NCBI GenBank assembly: GCA_002573585.1
Contig: PDNB01000009.1
Span: 1 to 64,000, forward strand
Origin: Helicocarpus griseus UAMH5409
Lineage: Eukaryota > Ascomycota > Eurotiomycetes > Onygenales > Ajellomycetaceae
DNA: 64,000 nucleotides
Reading direction: 5' to 3'
Shown: positions 57,247 through 64,000 of the stretch, in pieces
Layout: every line of letters starts with the position of its first letter
How positions within the stretch are numbered: position 1 is the stretch's first letter
Translations under genes and position numbers: made by a program
The notes under the pieces: generated by a model
The model's database searches: none
Told to the model about the DNA's origin: nothing
What the model saw: the letters and a program-made list of their open reading frames with translations, nothing else

Positions 57247-59136
57247 ATGGCTCATGAGGAGATCCTAAAGTTTGAGAATTTGAAGTTAGGAACGAGTTAT
57301 CCGAATTCCCTTGGGTTCTTTGACAATGGACACGCATCAACCCAGAATGGCAAAGGCAAGCGAGCTGCTCATATCGCCGACGCCAGCCACTCAAATGCTG
57401 GCGCAGTTGAGGGAAGCGATGGCGTCTTGAACGGCATGCACACTTCAACACCTCCAATTCCTGTCCCTTGCTCTGAAGAACAGCATCATGGAGGAGCTGC
57501 TACTGATGAGTTGGAGTTCAATCATAACCCTCGCTATGTCCAACCCTCTCCACTCGAACAATTTGCTCGAAGTCATCAAACCTCAATTAGCCACAAGCCA
57601 GAGCTTTCTCTCGACACCAGAAGCCGCAATCAATTGGAAAAATCCCCAGTCAACCCAGATGGTAAACTCGGGTCCTCTGTAGATATTTTGCACAACCGGA
57701 AACCCGCTTGTGGGGACCCCGCAAGTTCATTCCCTATCACCCCGTCTCGCCGCGTTTTTTTCTCGCCTACCGCGGAGAATTGTGCCATTGAGGAGCCAGC
57801 TGGCGAACGTCCTACGTCTCTCACGTCTCTATCTACTGCGTCTCCAATAATCGAAGAAGTGCAAACTCCGCCAGAAGCATCTAGGGACATGCTCCTTTCA
57901 CCATTCGCGGCTTCTCCCAATGTATACCGGCCTGCTTCATTGGATGATCCTCGCGGTTGGTCCAATCCTGTACCCCAGCCATTTGGAAGCCGGTCTAAAA
58001 GCTATACTTTGGGGCGAGATGGCAGTTTGCGACATAACATGCGCCAAAGTTCCCGTCGATCCACCAACTCCAGTGGGAAATCTCCTGCCAGCACGTTTCT
58101 GTCCTTGTGGAGCCGCGAAGAGGTTCCTCCTTTACCCGACGATGAGGGTCAGGTTGTAGGGACGGATTATGTAATAGGAAAACAGATAGGGTTCGGGGGA
58201 TTTAGCACGGTCAAGGAAGCATTCAAGGTCAAACAAGATGGTGGGCCAGAGCGGTCCGCTGTCAAAATTGTTAGGAAGCATCTTGCCGGTCAAACTGAAA
58301 GAGAAAATGACCAGGCCCAAGCTGAATTTGACCACGAAGTGCGCATTTGGCGTTACTTGAATCATACGCACATTTTGCAACTCGACGCGGTTTATGAAAC
58401 AGACTACGCTACGTTCTGCTTTACGAGACTAACTACGAGGGGAACTTTGTTCGATCTTGTCCGCAAACATCGCCGGGGACTTGACATGAGTGTTGCCAGA
58501 AAATATGCATATCAATTAGCGTCTGCTATCAGGTATTTGCATGAAGATGCTCGTGTTGTCCATAGAGATATCAAACTCGAAAACTGCCTTCTCGATACGC
58601 CAGTTTCCGAAGAGCCGGGTGACGTCTCCCAGTTAATCCTTTGTGATTTTGGAATGGCAGAATGGATGACATCAGAGAATGGTGATGCCTCGCCTGATCC
58701 CTACGACAATGCAGCAGATAGACCGCCTCCGAAAGCCATAGGGCCCTCGGATACTAGTACGAGCATTGCTGGCAGTCTGGAATATGCGTCCCCGGAGTTG
58801 TTAGCATCTACCGGGGGACTGCTTGATCCGATCGTAGATGTATGGGCATTTGGCGTTGTTGTCTTTGCTCTCCTGGTTGGCTCCAGACCATTCCAGCATC
58901 CGTTTAAACCAAAAATCAAAATGAACATTATGAGTGGGATGTGGGATAAGACTGCTGTTATGAAATGTGGTGGTGATACACAAGAGCGGGAGGATGCATT
59001 AGAGCTCATCCAGGGCTGTCTAGAGATGGACCCATTGAAACGATGGACCATTCGGGAGGCGCTGGAATCTCGGTGGTTAAAAGGTTGCTGTAACAGCGCA
59101 GATGACCCTGCCGATGCCCCACGATGGAGATTTTAG
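57247..59136 (+). CDS. CAMK-like Ser/Thr protein kinase
   Basis: A single exon of 629 residues from the first ATG in frame. The first 300 residues are disordered and Ser/Pro-rich, with basic patches. The kinase domain starts at about 308 (YVIGKQIGFGGFSTV, a glycine loop), with the ATP-binding Lys at 340 (AVKIV), catalytic HRDIKLEN at 439-446 (Asp441), DFG at 467-469 (CDFGMAEW) and the APE-like ASPELL near 516. All catalytic residues are present, so it should be active. An insert of about 40 residues lies between DFG and the P+1 loop. The DFGMAEW form recalls fungal kinases related to Nnk1 of yeast nitrogen/TORC1 signalling, but this is only a resemblance. Confidence 0.85.
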   Translation: MAHEEILKFENLKLGTSYPNSLGFFDNGHASTQNGKGKRAAHIADASHSNAGAVEGSDGVLNGMHTSTPPIPVPCSEEQHHGGAATDELEFNHNPRYVQPSPLEQFARSHQTSISHKPELSLDTRSRNQLEKSPVNPDGKLGSSVDILHNRKPACGDPASSFPITPSRRVFFSPTAENCAIEEPAGERPTSLTSLSTASPIIEEVQTPPEASRDMLLSPFAASPNVYRPASLDDPRGWSNPVPQPFGSRSKSYTLGRDGSLRHNMRQSSRRSTNSSGKSPASTFLSLWSREEVPPLPDDEGQVVGTDYVIGKQIGFGGFSTVKEAFKVKQDGGPERSAVKIVRKHLAGQTERENDQAQAEFDHEVRIWRYLNHTHILQLDAVYETDYATFCFTRLTTRGTLFDLVRKHRRGLDMSVARKYAYQLASAIRYLHEDARVVHRDIKLENCLLDTPVSEEPGDVSQLILCDFGMAEWMTSENGDASPDPYDNAADRPPPKAIGPSDTSTSIAGSLEYASPELLASTGGLLDPIVDVWAFGVVVFALLVGSRPFQHPFKPKIKMNIMSGMWDKTAVMKCGGDTQEREDALELIQGCLEMDPLKRWTIREALESRWLKGCCNSADDPADAPRWRF

Positions 59137-61851
59137 GCCTTCTATTCACACGTTCTCCTGCCTAAGTAGGTGAGGAGAGCTATCGACCATTATGGAGTTT
59201 GTGGTGGTTTACTAACTAAGCATCACCACAATTTGACATGAGCGTTTTGGTGTCTGTCGTGGAGTTTTGCATGCACATTTTATCCCTCTTCTCCGTACTG
59301 ATTTTATTGATACCCATGACCTTCTTTTACGAATATTTATTGATTTATGCATACATACGTAAATGCCTTATGTTTGTTTGATATCCAACGAGTTAGCCGG
59401 GAAGGCAGGTTTTCTTTTCTACCGGAGGTTCTGGAGCGGATAGTCATCTTTTTCATCGTGCTTTTTTCTTTTACCTTGCATATGCCGCTATGAATCCTCT
59501 TTCCACCTTTTCTGTTTTTTTCTTTTCCTTTTCCTTTTCTTTTCTTTTGCCTTTCATCGAACGGGTTATGTCTTCTGCAGCGATGATGAATTGCCATGCG
59601 TTTTCCTGACCTTTCAACATTTTACTGTATACCTTGTCTTTGTTCGGCGCCTTTCTACTTTTCCTCTGTCATTCCAATCCCTTCTTGTTATCATGTATTA
59701 CTACAAGTCACTCTTCTGCTCTGCTTCTCTCTGGTCTTTCCTGTCCTTCCCCTTAACCTCTCTGTTATTACACAGTTTCACATTCTGCTTTTTATTATAC
59801 ATGTGCAGGAACATTCCTATCCAGCATCTTCCGCTCAGTATCCATGCCCAAGAGGTATTCTTGCAGATATTTACAGGGGTTTTCTTTTTTGTGCATTTTC
59901 TTACTCCTCTTCGGTGAGATTTGATGGTTACCTTTGAAATTTTTATCTCTTCTCTTCTTCGGAAATATTTTTTGTTGTCTCCTTTCTCCGCTTCGAGTGT
60001 CTCAAACAAATTGCGAGATAGTTCTCAGGGACGCAAATTTGTATCCTCTGCACCTTTTTTTCTTCATTGGTTTCAAGTACTGGTGTGGCACTGGCGTTTC
60101 CAATGGCGTACTTTATATTTGCTTTTCTTCCTTGTTGAGATGGGCACCATGCAATCTGTGCCCGGGTGGTAAAATGGTCGAGGTGGTTAATGTATCAGTA
60201 GTTCATTCGGTATTAATTGAATTGATTGTTTTATATCCATTCTCCATTGAAATAGGAGTGACCATGAATCAATTCCTAATATAACACTAAAATCTTCACC
60301 AGGACAGTAATCCAAGTATTCTTTGTGCATGCTAAACTGACACATGCGAATATAAAGATAGTTGGATGGCACCGGGAAGACAGAACGATGGCACTTTTAT
60401 ATCACGTGACATTATGAAGCCCTAAAACTTGGTCGGGATTCGATTGACGGGCAATAATCACCCCTTTCGCATCCAACGAAAGGTTTCAAGAGGGTGCATG
60501 GCGTTGTTGACGTGGCCTGAAAAAGACATTACACAGCTATAATCCAGAGCATGAAACTTCACAGATATAAAATATTGGCGCTTAAGAATGTCCTATAGAG
60601 CTTGCGAGGTCCTGCGACACTCGTCCGACTCGAAGTTGCTACCTGAAACGCAAGAGTGAATTGAAAGGAGGACCGCAGAAAGGGATTGCAACAAGTCACG
60701 TTTTTCCCTTCAGTGACAGGTAATGTCTTCCGAGCGTCAATCTTCCGGTTTTTTGACATGCAGGCCAACGGAGACTCTTGCCCATGAATTCCCCGGTCAC
60801 CGAATTCAAAATCTTTCCTCGGCAATACCTTGCCACTTCTTCACCCTCAAATCCTGGGGTATTCATCCAAAACTGCATGCGATTGCGCGTCCTGCGCAAT
60901 CTGTAACGAAATATCCGTTTCAGCTTGCCAGCTTGTACTTGCTCCCTAGTCAGCATCCATGACTTTGGGCGTTTAGGACGTCCGGTCCGCAAGATTCACT
61001 GCGGGTACGGACGGCTCATGGGAATAGCCGTTGGAGTGTGCCACAGTTGATCTAGACTATCTGAGAGCTCTATCATTAGGCAAAGCTTTTGCTACATTTG
61101 AAGTGGCCCAGGTCCTTCCATGTATCTCGAGATAAGAGTTGCTGCAAATGGCGTCTCGCCTTATGGCAATCCCTATCGGCATATTCTTAATGTGGGCATT
61201 CGAAGTACATTACTGGGGAAAGAGGACTTGATCTTCTTCCTTTAACGTTTCGTCTGGTCTGACTGCTAGCTTTCTACCATCTCTGATAAAGCCCGTTCTT
61301 ATCAGGAGAAGGGGCTGTTTGCTTTTTTTGCAGCATGTAGAGAACTACTTCAGACTTTCTTTATTATTCTTTTACTCCAGTTCTGGGCGTTCCAACTTCT
61401 TTCCTTTCTCTTCAAGTTTACGCTTACAATTTTTGTCTTCCATGGTGATTGCCTTAGGTACAACGGGGTGGGAGTTCAGTATTTTTCAAGAGAAAACAAG
61501 AGACGACGAGTTTGGCTATATTGGAATAGGACACCCGTACTACAGCCAAAGTTGATCAACATTCCTAAACTTCGAAGTTCTCCCGCGCGGTCTCAATTGC
61601 TCGCCAAATTTTCAGCCTATATCTAAACTCTTGGAATATATGCATACTAGGCTTAAGCTGAGAATGAGTACTTTATTCTGAGAATAGGTTCACTCTGCCG
61701 TCTGGGCGAGCTAGTTAGCAGCTGGGCGGGCAAGGTTGCTTTCCCGTATATTTTGAACAGTTGGGCGTGCGGATGAAGGGACATTGTGTTTTATTTCGTA
61801 TATATACGCAAGCCTTTATTTATCCGAATCACAGAAGACGGGTTTGATAGC
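59137..61851. other. Intergenic region, kinase to membrane protein
   Basis: 2.7 kb. The first kilobase is T-rich with CTTTT runs. No supported gene. A basic minus-strand frame at 60696-60992 lacks an ATG start at its 5' end and family resemblance. Confidence 0.5.
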
Positions 61852-63376
61852 ATGATAAAGATGCCTCGAGTTATTGTTGGTCAAAGGGGGACCCCTCGTT
61901 CCGTGTCCGGCGAAGAGATTTTACCACCACGGAATGCATCATCCACTGTGAGATCTCGCGAAAAGGGTCGAAATACCTCTATTCGAACGAGGCGGTCAAC
62001 TGAAAATGAAGAACAACATGGACACAGCAGTTACCTTGCATACTTAAAAACCAGGGCATTAAAACCAAAGAATTCGAATACGCCGAGCACCCAATATCTT
62101 CGTTCGCAAGGGATGAGATTGAAAGCCTCCAGGTCCTTGCGGCCACGACAAAATCCGCCAGAAACCCAGGAAGAGCTCGATTCGGAAACTGAGGGCGAAG
62201 AAAGCGATGATGGCGATGCCACAAGCGAAGGTGAAAGTGAAGAAGAGGAAGAGGAAGAATCCGAGGAGGAGCTTGAGTCAACCACCTCGAATGCTGCGAT
62301 GCCGCCTGGGATGACAAATTCCTCAGACGTTTTAGGCTCTGGAGCAAGTTCAGAGGAAACATTGGGCCCTGGGTCCGTTGGGTCTTCTGCTGCGGTTTCA
62401 GCAGATTCCTCAGCTTCAGATAATGGCAGTTTGTTCAGTAATCCGGCACACTTAGCAGTGCTAGTGACAGGATTAGTAGGTAAGTTAAAGGAAAATACTA
62501 CATACCGCTTCATGATCATGAATTATTGATTATCTAACGATATACTTTGGATCAGTTGCTATTGTCGTCATAATATTCATGGTCACTTGTATAATGACTA
62601 AGTCTAAGAAGCGGCAACGGCCTGGGGGGCTTTATAGTCGATACCAGGATCTGCGCCGTCGAATTGGATTTGGGTTATACAGCACCTCTGGTAGCGAAAG
62701 TCACAGAACAATCGAAATTGAAAAGGACGGCATGACGAAAACCTCTCAATCATACTGGAACTTTGAGTCTAGTTTTGCAAAACCGTACACCCAGCCGGGA
62801 TGGCAGAACCCCCAAGAAAATCGCAGTCCTCTATTTCGCAGGGTCTTGACGGGAGCAAAGTCTAGCATTCCGCATATCAAGGTCAGACCTAAGTCTCTCG
62901 TGTTGCGAAGTAATCGCAACCCTTCTTCTGGGCTTCCCAGGGCCGTAGCTGGCTACGAGGAAATACAACCGTTACCCAAGGCGCATAGTACCGATTCCAG
63001 CAGGTCTTCAACGCTTCTTGTACAAGACCAGGAAACTAGTGCACCCCAAAAAATTCCCATGCCTTTAGCCTTCTCATCCAAATTCTCGTGGACAAACACA
63101 CCGTTGACGGATACCAAGTCAGCTGTATATACTCCCATAGTCCCGCCATATCCTCCTAGAGCATATGAAAACGATGCTGCAACCGTTAATACGGAAGTTA
63201 CCGAACCTGCTCGCTTCAGAACCACTACGAGTTGGGTAATGCAACAGCAGGCCAAGAACCAGCAGCGTACCCAGTCGAACCCTAGCAAGCCCAAACCACC
63301 ACCTAGCGATATGGAATCTTTTTCTTCGCGGAATTCGAGGCCTCCAACTGGAGCCTTGCCGGGCTATGAGTTCTAA
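61852..63376 (+). CDS. Single-pass membrane protein with acidic ectodomain
   Basis: Two exons, 61852-62479 and 62556-63376, giving 482 residues. The start could also be the next Met three codons later (61861). Residues 1-125 are basic and disordered, 105-145 is a strongly acidic Glu/Ser stretch, and about 150-195 is Ser/Gly/Thr-rich. A single membrane segment at about 200-222 (AHLAVLVTGLVVAIVVIIFM region) is split by the intron (GTAAGT to CAG), and the join restores an unbroken hydrophobic run. A basic stop (TKSKKRQR) and a 260-residue disordered, Pro/Ser-rich cytosolic tail follow. No signal peptide is visible, so the membrane segment may be a signal anchor, or a further upstream exon may be missing. 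The family is not recognised; the layout recalls fungal cell-wall sensors. Confidence 0.7.
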
Positions 63377-64000
63377 TGCTTTTGAGCTTTGAGGTGCTAG
63401 CTGCTGGATCGGGCTACGTGGTTTTTCTGTAGGGGCCTACATGAGCGGTGCTTGCGGCGCCGGACGCACAGCTGCTTTTAAGAACTGAGGTTAACAAGTC
63501 TTTGACATTTTTTCTGCTTCCCTCGTTTTTTCCTATGTATATGACCTATCACGAAGAACTGGAATGTCCGCGAAAAGCCTGATAGCCCTTGATTTTAGAC
63601 GTCAAGCTCTCTTAGACGTCAAACTATCTTAGCATCAACCAATCCCTCAAACCCCAAGTCTACCTTATTCCATCCTCAATAGAAAACCCGGTTTTTATCT
63701 CTTCCTTTTTGCCACCTTTTTGTTTGCTTGGAAAAAACGCTTCGAGGTCGGCCGCGTTTGTTTGCTTTCCTGTTTACATGATTGTGTCGATGCGAGTTGG
63801 TGGACGGTGAGACGGATTTACAGTATACGTAACTACGTCGCGAAAAGAACCTAGACACTGATCTCTCTATTGTCCTTCTAACTCTATGCATATACATATT
63901 ATCCAGCTGGTTTCTTTGGGAAGTTTCACGTAGTTTGTTGTATCAGGCGCTTACAACTTTCAAAAGCCATCATAGCACCTCATATAGGCCTCGCGGTTGC
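63377..64000. other. Intergenic, right edge
   Basis: 624 bases with no supported gene. It includes a direct repeat of a 10-base word TTAGACGTCA at about 63595 and 63612. Confidence 0.45.

Noticed and set aside
60696..60992. Basic 98-codon minus-strand frame
   Set aside because: Its 5' end has no ATG; the first ATG leaves about 86 codons with no recognisable domain and no promoter clue.
1..64000. tRNA, rRNA, CRISPR, inserted virus or intact transposon
   Set aside because: No cloverleaf with a convincing B box, no spaced repeats, no reverse transcriptase, integrase or transposase motif was seen by eye.

Overview
The window looks like nuclear DNA of a filamentous ascomycete. Genes are broken by short GT-AG introns (about 50-150 bases, often with a CTAAC/CTGAC-like branch site) and separated by AT-rich, microsatellite-bearing intergenic DNA. 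Many products are typical of Pezizomycotina: a HAM1-like protein, a DUF4211 protein, a Tea4/TeaC polarity factor and a Saf1-type F-box/RCC1 protein. Long intergenic tracts and the protein style suggest Eurotiomycetes, probably Onygenales; that is inference and no species is claimed. I found no bacterial operon, CRISPR array, rRNA or convincing tRNA.

Layout. 1-5.8 kb: no clear gene, but an A38 run, an (ATG)11 repeat, several small palindromes and one coding-like minus-strand fragment. 5.8-11 kb: a secreted SurE-type phosphatase, an AlaX-type tRNA-editing enzyme and a broken secreted-protein gene. 11.2-24.3 kb: dense housekeeping block (GEP4, Sm-D3, IRC6/AAGAB-like, PHS1, an 11-exon HAM1-like gene, a DUF4211 protein). 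25.5-38.1 kb: TOM22, acetoacetyl-CoA synthetase, the alpha subunit of mitochondrial processing peptidase, an acyl-protein thioesterase-like hydrolase and LCB2. 38.1-44.1 kb: a gene-poor stretch with regularly scattered TATATA words leading to one 52-residue Cys/His-rich reading frame. 44.1-64 kb: a PQ-loop vacuolar transporter, a GPI-type surface protein, a zinc alcohol dehydrogenase, Saf1-like F-box protein, Tea4/TeaC, a CAMK-like kinase and a single-pass membrane protein.

How the genes relate. There is no obvious biosynthetic cluster. Several genes serve membrane lipids (GEP4 for cardiolipin, PHS1 for very-long-chain fatty acids, LCB2 for sphingolipids, possibly the HAM1-like protein) and two serve mitochondrial protein import (TOM22, MAS2), but they are spread out and look independently regulated. 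Several gene pairs are divergent and may share promoters (GEP4/SMD3, HAM1-like/DUF4211, TOM22/AACS, thioesterase/LCB2, ADH/SAF1, TEA4/kinase).

Exon structures were inferred by hand from splice signals, frame continuity and family resemblance. In every spliced model the exon lengths sum to a multiple of three and end on a stop codon. The most interesting items are the 40.1-42.5 kb TATATA series with its microprotein, the recurrent GTACATGTAC palindrome, the broken secreted gene at 9.7-11.0 kb, and splice structures that hide real protein ends (SAF1, TOM22, AlaX).
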